DNA of 64,000 bases from Flavobacterium pallidum. GTDB taxonomy: Bacteria > Bacteroidota > Bacteroidia > Flavobacteriales > Flavobacteriaceae. This document shows positions 36,011-43,869 of this stretch, piece by piece. Positions within the stretch are counted from its first letter, which is position 1; every line of letters starts with the position of its first letter. The position numbers and the translations under genes were made by a program. Under the pieces are notes generated by a model that had not been told where the DNA came from, searched no databases, and saw nothing but the letters and a program-made list of their open reading frames with translations. Location of the stretch: the NCBI RefSeq assembly GCF_003097535.1, contig NZ_CP029187.1, positions 2,108,001 to 2,172,000 of the forward strand. Reading direction: 5' to 3'.

Positions 36011-36757
36011 TTATCCCTTCAATTCCAGTTCCAGCGCAAAACACGATTTTCCTTCCCTCGAAATCGAAAATATCGGGTTGCTTTCGGTGTTCATTTCCTC
36101 AATATACACTTCTTCGCCAAGCATGAGTTCTTTCATAAAATTCATTTCGAAGGCATTAATCCTGCTATAAAGCAATAGGGCCGGATCCAGCGTGTCCAGG
36201 CACCATTCGAGGTATTTTACATTGTTGACGTGGTTTACGATATCCAGGTCTGAAACGACGACTTTATGCTTCTTTACCGTTTTGACAGTCTCAAAAAACA
36301 TGATTTTCCTGACGCGCTCTTTGGTTGAAAACATGTCCCCATATTTAATGTAATGTTCATGAGGCAGCGCCAGCGCTTCAGGACGCCTGATATTGGTATT
36401 GAAAACAGCCCAATACGTTTCACAGCCCACGATTTTTTTGCCATCACTGCCGTACACTTCCAATGCCCTGACCGACCTCGAATTTTCAAGCGAAACAATC
36501 CAGGTTTTTACCGTCACGGTCTCTTTCCATTTTGGCAGGCGCAACATCTCAACACGCATCCTGCTCAGCACCCACGCCTGGGAAAATTCCTGCATTTCTG
36601 TAAAACTGATCCCGCCCATTTCTGCATGATATGCTGCAGTAAGTTGCAATATATTGCACAAATCGGTGTATTTCATCAATCCGTTCGGGGCGCATTGTGA
36701 AAAATTAATCTCCCACTGGTGTTCGTATATTGATGAAAAATCTTCGGCTATCGGCAT
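36011..36757 (-). CDS. Acyl-ACP thioesterase family protein
   Basis: A 248-residue double hot-dog protein of the acyl-[acyl-carrier-protein] thioesterase family, releasing fatty acids from ACP in the cytoplasm. The first hot-dog half has NGLMKYTDLCNILQLTAAYHAEM and WVLSRMRVEMLRLPKW; the second has VSDLDIVNHVNNVKYLEWCLD. The N-x-H-x-N pattern with downstream residues is the catalytic signature of plant FatA/FatB and bacterial relatives. Length fits the bacterial branch. The ATG overlaps the 3' end of miaA by 10 bases, so it is translated from the miaA transcript. Chain-length preference is unknown. In Bacteroidota such enzymes may edit fatty-acid pools for branched or hydroxylated products (inference). 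Confidence 0.88.
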   Translation of the reverse strand: MPIAEDFSSIYEHQWEINFSQCAPNGLMKYTDLCNILQLTAAYHAEMGGISFTEMQEFSQAWVLSRMRVEMLRLPKWKETVTVKTWIVSLENSRSVRALEVYGSDGKKIVGCETYWAVFNTNIRRPEALALPHEHYIKYGDMFSTKERVRKIMFFETVKTVKKHKVVVSDLDIVNHVNNVKYLEWCLDTLDPALLLYSRINAFEMNFMKELMLGEEVYIEEMNTESNPIFSISREGKSCFALELELKG

Positions 36758-37671
36758 TTAGGATTATGAATTACGAGTTGTTGAATATACGCAATAATTA
36801 CTTTGGGGTCTGTTTCATAATCAAACCATTTCGTTTCAACATTCCGGCGAAACCACGTCAGTTGGCGCTTTGCGAAACGGCGTGTATTTTTCTTGATTTC
36901 TGAAATGGCAAAATCAAGGTTGTATTTTCCTTCGAAATAGTCAAAAAGTTCCCGGTAACCCACCGTCTGCAAAGCATTCAGGTTTTTATGAGTAAACAGT
37001 TTTTCGGCTTCTGCCAATAAACCGTCATGGATCATCATGTCAACCCTCCTGTTGATCCGGTCATAAATGATTTCCCTGTCGGCGTCAAGCCCGATGATGA
37101 CGTTGGTGAAATTCCTTTGGTTGGTTTTTTGCTTTAGAAAATAGGAATACGGTTTGCCGGTTCCAATACTAACTTCCAAAGCCCGCATCATCCGTTGTGG
37201 GTTTCCGGTATCTACAACCGAAAAATAGTCAGGATCGAGTTGCTGCAATTGGTGCTGCAAATAAAAAATCCCATGCTGGTCATATTGAGATGCAATTCCG
37301 GTACGCACTTCAGGATCAACATCAGGAAAATCATCAAAACCTTTCAATACCGCATCGACATATAACCCGGAACCGCCAGTCATCACTACAAAATCATTTT
37401 CAAGAAATAATCCTTCAAGTTTCGTAATGGCTTCTTTCTCAAAATCGCCAACGTTATATTCGTCAAAAATGGACTTGTTGTGAATGAAATGGTGCGTCGC
37501 TGATTGTAATTCCGTGTCGCTCGGCACGGCAGTCCCAATGGTCATTTCCTTAAAAAACTGCCTGGAATCACAAGAAATGATATCGCAATTGAAATGCTTT
37601 GCAACGTGAATTGCCATAGCGGTTTTGCCAATAGCGGTAGGTCCCACGATGGTGATCAGGAACTTTGGCAT
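36748..37671 (-). CDS. miaA: tRNA dimethylallyltransferase
   Basis: MiaA transfers a dimethylallyl group to N6 of adenosine 37 in tRNAs that read codons beginning with U. The protein has 307 residues, as usual. It shows the P-loop TIVGPTAIGKTAMAI, the tRNA-entry motif SCDSRQFFKEMTIGTAVPS, the prenyl-substrate region VMTGGSGLYVDAVLKG, and the C-terminal FAKRQLTWFRRN motif. The last residues (IQQLVIHNPKCR) are encoded by a run of four degenerate heptamers (36760-36787) also found elsewhere in the window, so the tail is probably not functionally conserved. The gene lies 3 bases downstream of the exonuclease/GIY-YIG gene and overlaps the thioesterase gene. Confidence 0.95.
   Translation of the reverse strand: MPKFLITIVGPTAIGKTAMAIHVAKHFNCDIISCDSRQFFKEMTIGTAVPSDTELQSATHHFIHNKSIFDEYNVGDFEKEAITKLEGLFLENDFVVMTGGSGLYVDAVLKGFDDFPDVDPEVRTGIASQYDQHGIFYLQHQLQQLDPDYFSVVDTGNPQRMMRALEVSIGTGKPYSYFLKQKTNQRNFTNVIIGLDADREIIYDRINRRVDMMIHDGLLAEAEKLFTHKNLNALQTVGYRELFDYFEGKYNLDFAISEIKKNTRRFAKRQLTWFRRNVETKWFDYETDPKVIIAYIQQLVIHNPKCR
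36760..36787. repeat. Heptamer repeat in the miaA 3' end / thioesterase 5' end
   Basis: Units AGGATTA, TGAATTA, CGAGTTG, TTGAATA. They encode the C-terminal residues of MiaA and lie immediately upstream of the thioesterase start. Confidence 0.6.
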
Positions 37672-37674
37672 CTT

Positions 37675-39036
37675 CTAAAAATTGACGATTTTAAGGTTGC
37701 GGCTCCTTTGGATGTGTTTTTGGATAATGTGCCTGGTATCACGGTTATTCGGCATCGAAACCAGAATATTTTTCAAAATACTGATGTTGTTTACCTGGTA
37801 GTTCAAGTCATAAAAAGCATAGCCTTTATACACACCGTCTTCAATCAATACCGCGCTTCGCTCGTTTATCGTTCGGCCGCGGTCAATAATCATCATGCTT
37901 TTATGTTCAAAAAGGGTTTTCTCTATGAATTCGGTGATGCGGGCATTGTACTCTTCAACCGGAATTTCCCCGATACAGGCGCCGTCACATTCCTTGATCT
38001 TATATTGAAAACATTCCTTGTCCGACTGGTAAAGCCCATTGAGTTTCTGGCACATATTGTATTGTGCACTGATCCTGAAAAATGCATTCCGGCCTTCCTG
38101 TAACGAAGTATAGGAGATGATTTCCTTTTTCCTGCGGTCAGTTTTCAGAAGTTTCAGACAAGAATAACCCGATGGGTCTGTTTCAGTATATAATGCCCAT
38201 GGGAAAATGGTTTTCTTCTGGGCCCGGTTGTAGATGGGTTTGTTGACTTTTATTTCTTCGCTTTCCTTCAGCAGTGCAATCAATTCGCTTCCGGTAAGTT
38301 CGAAAGTCACTGTAAACGCTTCGTGCTGTATCTTCTTGCATTTTGCTGTCGTACCCGTGAAATGCTGGTTTACGCGCTTTCTGATATTCCTGCTTTTGCC
38401 AATGTAAATAATGGTGCCGTCTTCGCGATGTATGTAGTAAATCCCGGTTTTTGAAGGCAGGCTTTCCACGATATCGTACAATTTCGGGGCAATACCTTTT
38501 ATGATTTCAGATTTGACCAATTCGGTCAGGATGGTTTTTTCGAGATCCTTATCCAAAAGCATCTTGAACAGTTTTACCGTCGCCATCGCATCGCCGTTTG
38601 CACGATGCCTGTCTGCCATCGGGATTCCCAGTGCACGCACCAGTTTTCCAAGGCTGTATGACGGTTGATCAGGAATGAGTTTTTGTGCAAGTTCGACGGT
38701 ACAAAGTGTTGATGCTTCATAATTATAACCCAACCTCCTGAATTCAGTACGCAAAATCCTGTAATCGAATGACGCATTGTGTGCCACAATGATACAATCC
38801 TGCGTAATTTCAATAATACGCTTTGCCACTTCAAAAAACTTCGGTGCCGATTTCAGCATGGCATTATTGATGCCCGTCAATTTCACTACAAAAGGCTGGA
38901 TAGGGATTTCCGGATTCACCAGGCTGATAAACTGGTCCACCACCTCATGCCCGTCATGCCGATAGATGGCAATTTCAGTAATGCCCTCTTCGTTGTATTG
39001 GCCGCCGGTGGTTTCTATGTCAAGTATTGCGTACAT
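37675..39036 (-). CDS. DnaQ-like 3'-5' exonuclease fused to a UvrC-type GIY-YIG nuclease
   Basis: A 453-residue two-nuclease protein. Residues 1-165 are a DEDDh exonuclease: D6-x-E8 in MYAILDIETTGG, then IIVAHNASFDYRIL, and HRANGDAMAT near residue 150. Residues about 196-275 are a GIY-YIG domain like that of UvrC and Cho (TGIYYIHREDGTIIYIGKSRNIRKRVNQHF). The remainder includes a UvrC-like cysteine region (CQKLNGLYQSDKECFQYKIKECDGACIG). The architecture is known across Bacteroidota and some other phyla and is thought to act in DNA repair, with the two nuclease activities perhaps working as in UvrC plus proofreading-type trimming (inference). It is the first gene of the miaA-thioesterase unit. 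A repeat-rich gap of 104 bases separates it from yggS. Confidence 0.92.
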   Translation of the reverse strand: MYAILDIETTGGQYNEEGITEIAIYRHDGHEVVDQFISLVNPEIPIQPFVVKLTGINNAMLKSAPKFFEVAKRIIEITQDCIIVAHNASFDYRILRTEFRRLGYNYEASTLCTVELAQKLIPDQPSYSLGKLVRALGIPMADRHRANGDAMATVKLFKMLLDKDLEKTILTELVKSEIIKGIAPKLYDIVESLPSKTGIYYIHREDGTIIYIGKSRNIRKRVNQHFTGTTAKCKKIQHEAFTVTFELTGSELIALLKESEEIKVNKPIYNRAQKKTIFPWALYTETDPSGYSCLKLLKTDRRKKEIISYTSLQEGRNAFFRISAQYNMCQKLNGLYQSDKECFQYKIKECDGACIGEIPVEEYNARITEFIEKTLFEHKSMMIIDRGRTINERSAVLIEDGVYKGYAFYDLNYQVNNISILKNILVSMPNNRDTRHIIQKHIQRSRNLKIVNF

Positions 39037-39106
39037 CTTTCAGTTTGCAGTCGCTGTAAACAGTATGCAGGGACCTGTTCACTTTAAATTATTGTTTATT
39101 ATAGAT

Positions 39107-39134
39107 GTTAACTGCCAACCGCTCACTGTGACTG
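39107..39134. repeat. Degenerate heptamer repeat of the AACTGCC type
   Basis: Units AACTGCC, AACCGCT, CACTGTG, ACTGCCA in the gap between yggS and the exonuclease gene, with a further ACTTT after them. Related words (TGCAGTCGCTGTAAACAG) occur on the other side of the same gap. Confidence 0.5.
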
Positions 39135-39140
39135 CCAACT

Positions 39141-39800
39141 TTATCTCCCTCCAAATATACTACTTCCAATCCGAACCATCGTACTCCCGCATTCGATTGC
39201 GGTTTTATAATCACCGGACATGCCCATGGAGAGAATTGAGAATTTAGAATTAAGAATTTGGAATTTGGAATATTTGTCGAAAAGGGATTTTAAAAAAGAG
39301 AATTCCTTGCGGATCTGGCTTTCATTTTCAGTAAATGTAGCCATGCCCATCAAGCCTTTGATGCAAATGTTCTGCAAAGATTTTAAGCTTTCAGATGCCA
39401 GCAATGTTTCAAGTTCCGGTTCGTCAAGCCCGAATTTAGTTTCTTCCTCAGCAATATGAACCTGTAAAAGGCAATCGATAACACGGTTGTTCTTCTTTGC
39501 CTGCTTGTTGATTTCTTCCAATAATTTAAAGCTGTCTACGCCATGAACTAAATTGACGAACGAAGCCATGTATTTCACCTTATTCGTTTGCACATGCCCA
39601 ATCATATGCCATTCGATGTCCTTTGGCATGGCATCATGCTTCTCCGCCATTTCCTGGATTTTGTTCTCCCCGAAGAGGCGTTGTCCGGCTTCATAAGCTT
39701 CCATCAATTCACTGACCGGCTTGGTTTTGGAAACCGCAACGAGCGTGACCTTCGAAGGCAAACCGGCTTTTATCGAACTGAGGTTATCGGCTATTGACAT
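39141..39800 (-). CDS. yggS: YggS/PLPBP family pyridoxal-phosphate homeostasis protein
   Basis: A 219-residue single-domain TIM-barrel protein that binds pyridoxal 5'-phosphate and buffers its cellular level; no enzyme activity is established for the family. The PLP lysine is K25 in TLVAVSKTKP. Other family motifs are FGENKIQEMAEK, WHMIGHVQTNKVKY, VDSFKLLEEIN, LLQVHIAEEETKFGL, IKGLMGMATF, and the phosphate-binding end LSMGMSGDYKTAIECGSTMVRIGSSIFG. Residues around KYSKFQILNSKFSI, just before LSMGMSGDY, are encoded by six tandem heptamers (39232-39273), an unusual in-frame low-complexity insertion in a variable loop. The DUF1015 gene ends 9 bases upstream, so both are probably co-transcribed. 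Confidence 0.92.
   Translation of the reverse strand: MSIADNLSSIKAGLPSKVTLVAVSKTKPVSELMEAYEAGQRLFGENKIQEMAEKHDAMPKDIEWHMIGHVQTNKVKYMASFVNLVHGVDSFKLLEEINKQAKKNNRVIDCLLQVHIAEEETKFGLDEPELETLLASESLKSLQNICIKGLMGMATFTENESQIRKEFSFLKSLFDKYSKFQILNSKFSILSMGMSGDYKTAIECGSTMVRIGSSIFGGR
39232..39273. repeat. Six tandem heptamers inside yggS
   Basis: Units AGAATTG, AGAATTT, AGAATTA, AGAATTT, GGAATTT, GGAATAT: 42 bases, divisible by both 7 and 3, so the reading frame is kept. Same family as 41974-42008. Confidence 0.85.
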
Positions 39801-39809
39801 TTTAAGGAT

Positions 39810-41027
39810 TTAAATTTCGTAAACTACAAGTCCACTGCGGAATTTAGGTTCGATATAAGTACTTTTCGGAGGCATGATCAGCTTGTTGTCTGCCAATGAT
39901 TTTATCTCCGATATTTCGGTTGGGAACAACATAAACCCGATTTCAAAATCCCCTTCATCGACCACTTCTTTAATTGTCGTGATGGATTGATTTCCGGGAA
40001 TATAATCGATGCGTTCGTCATTTCGTAAATCGGTAATGCCTAAAATCGGGTGCAATACCTTATCGTATAAAATCTGCGCATCAAGCCGGTCAGCAATCGA
40101 AGTGAAGCTGTTTTCATCCTTAAGCTGCAGCGCATAAAATTCGCCGTCGAGGTACATCCCGAACTGGAATTTCCTTTCCGGTTTCCACAATTCCTGCTCT
40201 TTGTTTTTTACCCAGAAATGATTCCCCAATGCCTCAAGGAAATCTGTTTTCGACAAGCCATTCAGGTCACGGATAATGCGGTTGTATTCATAAATCCTGA
40301 CGTTGCTTTCGGCAATCAGGAAGCTCATGAAATAATTCAGGTGGTCGTTTCCGGTGCCTTTGTCTTCTTCGTAAAGCAATTCTGCGGAAGCGGAACGATG
40401 ATGGCCATCAGCAATATATACATTCCCGATAGCGTCAAACTGCTTCTCAAGAAACGCAAGGTCTTCATCCGAATCGATTTTCCAAAGCGTATGCTTTTCC
40501 TTTTTTGTAGTAGAGAATTCATACAATGGATTGCTTTGCCTTTTCAACCCAATCCATTGGTTTAATACTTCATCATCGGGATAGGTAATCAATACCGGCT
40601 CCGTATTGAAACCGGTCTGGTGCAGGTAATCTTTAAATAATTCTACGCGGTATTGCAACGTGTCTTCGTGTTTTTTAATCACATCCGACTGGTAATCCTG
40701 AATCGAAGTCCCAGCAATAATCCCAATGAAATCTCTTGTTTTCGAATGAATGTGGTATAAGAACATCACGGGTTTTTCTTCGCGGATCAATATTTCTTCC
40801 GACTTAAAGTCCCTGTATTTCTGTGCGACGAGCTTAAACCGCTTTTCCAATCCCGCCTTCTGCTGGTTCATATAAGCAGGATTCAGGATATGAAGGAATG
40901 AAAACGGGTTGAAATCCAGTTGCGACGCCAGTTCAGCCGCGGAATATTCCTCATAGGAGCGCGACGTTACGAGGCTCACCTTATCGGCGGCAGGGCGAAC
41001 GGCGTGGAAAGGGATGATTTTGGCCAT
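39810..41027 (-). CDS. DUF1015 family protein (SerK/SbnI-like fold)
   Basis: A 405-residue cytoplasmic protein of the DUF1015 family. Recognisable segments are the N-terminal MAKIIPFHAVRPAADKV, the HILNP motif, FLYHIHSKTRDFIGIIAG, the central YIADGHHRSASAELLYEE and the C-terminal IDYIPGNQS followed by LMPPKSTYIEPKFRSGLVVYEI. The ADGHHR motif is the family signature and resembles the nucleotide/serine-kinase site of ParB-like proteins; some family members (SbnI, archaeal SerK) phosphorylate free serine with ATP or ADP. Whether this one does so is unknown. The upstream gap to the dehydrogenase gene carries a short TAATTAA heptamer repeat. It precedes yggS by 9 bases. Confidence 0.87.
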   Translation of the reverse strand: MAKIIPFHAVRPAADKVSLVTSRSYEEYSAAELASQLDFNPFSFLHILNPAYMNQQKAGLEKRFKLVAQKYRDFKSEEILIREEKPVMFLYHIHSKTRDFIGIIAGTSIQDYQSDVIKKHEDTLQYRVELFKDYLHQTGFNTEPVLITYPDDEVLNQWIGLKRQSNPLYEFSTTKKEKHTLWKIDSDEDLAFLEKQFDAIGNVYIADGHHRSASAELLYEEDKGTGNDHLNYFMSFLIAESNVRIYEYNRIIRDLNGLSKTDFLEALGNHFWVKNKEQELWKPERKFQFGMYLDGEFYALQLKDENSFTSIADRLDAQILYDKVLHPILGITDLRNDERIDYIPGNQSITTIKEVVDEGDFEIGFMLFPTEISEIKSLADNKLIMPPKSTYIEPKFRSGLVVYEI

Positions 41028-41040
41028 TGCAATGAATGGT

Positions 41041-41061
41041 TAGTAATTAATAATTAAGTAA
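41041..41061. repeat. Short heptamer repeat upstream of the DUF1015 gene
   Basis: Three degenerate units (TTAGTAA, TTAATAA, TTAAGTA in phase) in the 56-base gap between two minus-strand genes. Confidence 0.45.
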
Positions 41062-41083
41062 AACAATAGTGTTTCGTTATTAA

Positions 41084-41971
41084 TTAAAGGAATTGCTTCG
41101 CGACTTTTTCTGCTTTTTTACTTTCAGAATAATCATAGAAACCTTCTCCGGATTTTACGCCCAGTTTTCCGGCGCGTACCATATTGACCAACAACGGGCA
41201 AGGTGCATATTTAGGATTCTTAAATCCGTCGTACATGACGTGAAGGATGGCAAGGCAAACATCCAATCCGATGAAATCGGCGAGTTGCAGTGGTCCCATT
41301 GGGTGCGCCATTCCGAGTTTCATTACAGTATCAATTTCGTAAACACCGGCCACGCCGTTGTATAATGTTTCAATCGATTCATTGATCATCGGCATCAGGA
41401 TGCGGTTGGCGACAAATCCCGGGTAATCGTTTACTTCTACCGGAACTTTGCCCAGTTGTACCGATAAATCCATGATGGTTTTCGTCACTTCATCTGAAGT
41501 ATTATATCCACGGATGATTTCGACCAGTTTCATAATCGGCACCGGGTTCATGAAGTGCATCCCGATGACACGCTCAGGATGCGCAACCACAGCACCAATT
41601 TGTGTGATCGAAATCGAAGAAGTGTTTGTAGCCAAAATAGTGTTGTGGGCACACGCCTCATTAAGCTGCCGGAAGATATTCAGTTTCAATTCTACATTTT
41701 CCGTTGCTGCTTCCACGACCAGATCCACTCCGGTAACACCGTCTTTAACGTCAGTGTAAGTAATGATGTTGCCAATGGTTTTGTGTTTGTCTTCTTCAGA
41801 AATGGCTCCTTTTGCAACCATACGGTCAAGGTTTGCAGCGATGGTGGCCATGCCTTTATCCAATGATTTTTCGGATACGTCTATCAGTTTTACAGTGAAT
41901 CCGCTTTGTGCAAATGTATGGGCGATACCGTTCCCCATGGTCCCGGCTCCGATTACGGCTATGTTCTTCAT
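41084..41971 (-). CDS. 3-hydroxybutyryl-CoA dehydrogenase family protein
   Basis: A 295-residue cytoplasmic NAD(P)-dependent dehydrogenase acting on 3-hydroxyacyl-CoA (butyrate-type or beta-oxidation chemistry). The Rossmann motif is KNIAVIGAGTMGNGIAHTFAQSG. Further motifs are VVEAATENVELK, LATNTSSISITQIG, the catalytic-histidine segment RVIGMHFMNPVPIMKLVEII, and the C-terminal domain DYPGFVANRILMPMINESIETL and GMAHPMGPLQLADFIGLDVCL. Length and motifs fit the short, single-function branch (Hbd/PaaH/MmgB) rather than the FadB fusion. Five tandem heptamers lie 2 bases upstream of the ATG and must form the 5' untranslated region, so translation signals sit inside the repeat. Confidence 0.92.
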   Translation of the reverse strand: MKNIAVIGAGTMGNGIAHTFAQSGFTVKLIDVSEKSLDKGMATIAANLDRMVAKGAISEEDKHKTIGNIITYTDVKDGVTGVDLVVEAATENVELKLNIFRQLNEACAHNTILATNTSSISITQIGAVVAHPERVIGMHFMNPVPIMKLVEIIRGYNTSDEVTKTIMDLSVQLGKVPVEVNDYPGFVANRILMPMINESIETLYNGVAGVYEIDTVMKLGMAHPMGPLQLADFIGLDVCLAILHVMYDGFKNPKYAPCPLLVNMVRAGKLGVKSGEGFYDYSESKKAEKVAKQFL

Positions 41972-41973
41972 TA

Positions 41974-42008
41974 AGAATTAAGAATTAAGAATTAGGAATT
42001 ACGAATGT
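41974..42008. repeat. Heptamer tandem repeat upstream of the 3-hydroxybutyryl-CoA dehydrogenase gene
   Basis: Units AGAATTA (three times), GGAATTA, CGAATGT, then a weaker AATTCACAATTTGAAATT tail. It occupies nearly the whole gap between two minus-strand genes. Confidence 0.85.
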
Positions 42009-42032
42009 GAAATTCACAATTTGAAATTAAAT

Positions 42033-42998
42033 TTATTTTTTTGAGCTTTCAATGATCTGGTAAGCGACGCGCAAAGCTTCCGTACCGTCTTCAAGGGTTA
42101 CAACGGGAGTTCCGTTGCTATTGATGGCATCCGCGAAAGTATCAAGTTCATCAAGGATGGCGTTGTTTTGCGAGACATCGGGATTGGCGAAATAGATCTG
42201 CTTTTTGACCCCTTCCGCATTCTGTAAAATCATATCAAAATCCCCCGGGTTTTCAGGTGCATCCTTCATTTTTACCACTTCGCATTTCTTTTCCAGGAAA
42301 TCCACCGAGATGTAGGCATCTTTCTGGAAGAAGCGTGTTTTACGCATATTCTTCAGTGAAATCCTGCTTGATGTTAGGTTTGCCACGCAGCCGTTCTCAA
42401 ATTCGATACGCGCATTGGCAATGTCAGGCGTTTCACTCAGGATCGAAACACCGCTGGCATTGACGCTTTTTACCTTTGATTTCACTACACTCAGGATTAC
42501 ATCGATGTCGTGGATCATCAAATCCAAAACTACGGGCACATCAGTACCACGCGGATTGAATTCGGCAAGGCGGTGCGTTTCAATAAACATCGGGTTTTCA
42601 ATCAGGTCTTTGGTAGCGATGAAAGCGGGGTTGAACCGCTCGACATGGCCCACCTGGCCTTTTACGTTATATTCTTTTGCCAAAGCGATGATTTCCTCAG
42701 CCTCTTCTACACTGTTTGAAATCGGTTTTTCAATAAACACGTGTTTGCCGGATTTGATGGCGACTTTGGCGCATTTATAATGGGAAAGGGTAGGGGTTAC
42801 GATGTCAATGACGTCTACGGCGTGAATCAGTTTTGCGATGGTATCAAACTGCTTATAGCCGAATTCCTTTGCGATTTTCTCGCCATTCTCATGGTTCTCA
42901 TCGTAAAAACCAACGAGTTCATATTTTTCAGATTGTTGCAATAAACGCAGGTGTATCTTTCCGAGATGGCCCGCGCCTAAAACGCCTACTTTTAACAT
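42033..42998 (-). CDS. Gfo/Idh/MocA family oxidoreductase
   Basis: A 321-residue NAD(P)-dependent oxidoreductase. The N-terminal Rossmann fold starts MLKVGVLGAGHLGKIHLRLLQQ. VIDIVTPTLSHYKCAKVAIKSGKHVFIEKPIS carries the conserved EKP motif with the catalytic lysine. Then come GQVGHVERFNPAF and DLMIHDIDVILSVVKS (the H-D pair of the C-terminal domain). The closing segment DAINSNGTPVVTLEDGTEALRVAYQIIESS is typical. Members oxidise or reduce sugars, sugar nucleotides or cyclitols; the GHVERFNP variant is frequent in Bacteroidota, but the substrate is unknown. A TATTTTTG -7 match on the minus strand at 43048-43055 could be its promoter. Confidence 0.9.
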   Translation of the reverse strand: MLKVGVLGAGHLGKIHLRLLQQSEKYELVGFYDENHENGEKIAKEFGYKQFDTIAKLIHAVDVIDIVTPTLSHYKCAKVAIKSGKHVFIEKPISNSVEEAEEIIALAKEYNVKGQVGHVERFNPAFIATKDLIENPMFIETHRLAEFNPRGTDVPVVLDLMIHDIDVILSVVKSKVKSVNASGVSILSETPDIANARIEFENGCVANLTSSRISLKNMRKTRFFQKDAYISVDFLEKKCEVVKMKDAPENPGDFDMILQNAEGVKKQIYFANPDVSQNNAILDELDTFADAINSNGTPVVTLEDGTEALRVAYQIIESSKK

Positions 42999-43206
42999 AT
43001 CAGCATAATTTTATTTCATACGGTTTCGCCTTATGGCACCGGGTCAACAAAAATAAGATTATTTGCTTGATATTCTGAAAATGATTAAAAAATTACGCGC
43101 TGATCACAATACTTCCTGAACGGCCATAGCCAATATTTTAAAAAAACAAATCCTGCAAAATACTTTTTACTTTATTATTTTTACAGCACTAAAACACTTC
43201 TCCCCA

Positions 43207-43848
43207 TTGAAAGACACTGCCAAACACCAGGGATTGCGTAACCAGCTTGCTGCCGTATTGGAGCAGAAAGGCATTACCAATAAAAATGTACTCGAAGCGA
43301 TAAAAAAGATTCCGAGGCATTTATTCCTGAATTCCGGTTTTGAGGATTATGCCTACCAGGACAAGGCGTTCCCGATTGGTGCCGGGCAGACGATTTCGCA
43401 GCCATATACCGTGGCATTCCAGAGCCAGTTGCTCGAGGTGAAAAAAGACCATAAGATATTGGAAATAGGTACCGGATCCGGGTATCAGACTGCAGTTTTG
43501 TGTGCTATGGGTGCCAAGGTGTACAGTGTGGAACGGCAGAATGAATTGTTCAAGCAAACCACTGTTTTATTGCCTAAATTAGGTATACGCCCAAAACATT
43601 TGTCGTTCGGGGATGGTTATAAAGGACTGCCGAACCATGCGCCATTTGACAGCATTATTGTCACTGCCGGTGCGCCGATGATCCCAAAACCATTGATGGC
43701 ACAATTGAAGGTAGGAGGAAGGCTCGTAATTCCGCTCGGAGAAGAACAGCAGATTATGACGCTGCTGATCCGTAAGAATGAAACGCAGTTTGAGAAGCAT
43801 GAGTTTGGGGAATTCCGTTTCGTGCCTTTATTAGAGAACAAAAATTAG
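43207..43848 (+). CDS. pcm: Protein-L-isoaspartate O-methyltransferase
   Basis: Pcm methylates L-isoaspartyl residues in aged proteins using S-adenosylmethionine, starting their repair. The protein has 213 residues, the usual length. Family motifs are IPRHLFLNSGFEDYAYQDKA, FPIGAGQTISQPYTVAFQ, the SAM-binding LEIGTGSGYQTAVLCAMGA, VYSVERQNEL and FDSIIVTAGAPMIPKPLMAQL, followed by GGRLVIPLG. The start codon is TTG at 43207 (giving MKDTAKHQGLRNQL); no in-frame ATG precedes the conserved region, and the KDTAKHQGLR N-terminus is typical of flavobacterial homologues. It converges with smpB with only 21 bases between them and no visible terminator, so read-through antisense transcription is likely. 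Confidence 0.94.
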   Translation: MKDTAKHQGLRNQLAAVLEQKGITNKNVLEAIKKIPRHLFLNSGFEDYAYQDKAFPIGAGQTISQPYTVAFQSQLLEVKKDHKILEIGTGSGYQTAVLCAMGAKVYSVERQNELFKQTTVLLPKLGIRPKHLSFGDGYKGLPNHAPFDSIIVTAGAPMIPKPLMAQLKVGGRLVIPLGEEQQIMTLLIRKNETQFEKHEFGEFRFVPLLENKN

Positions 43849-43869
43849 TGGTAAATAAAAGCAGGTAAA

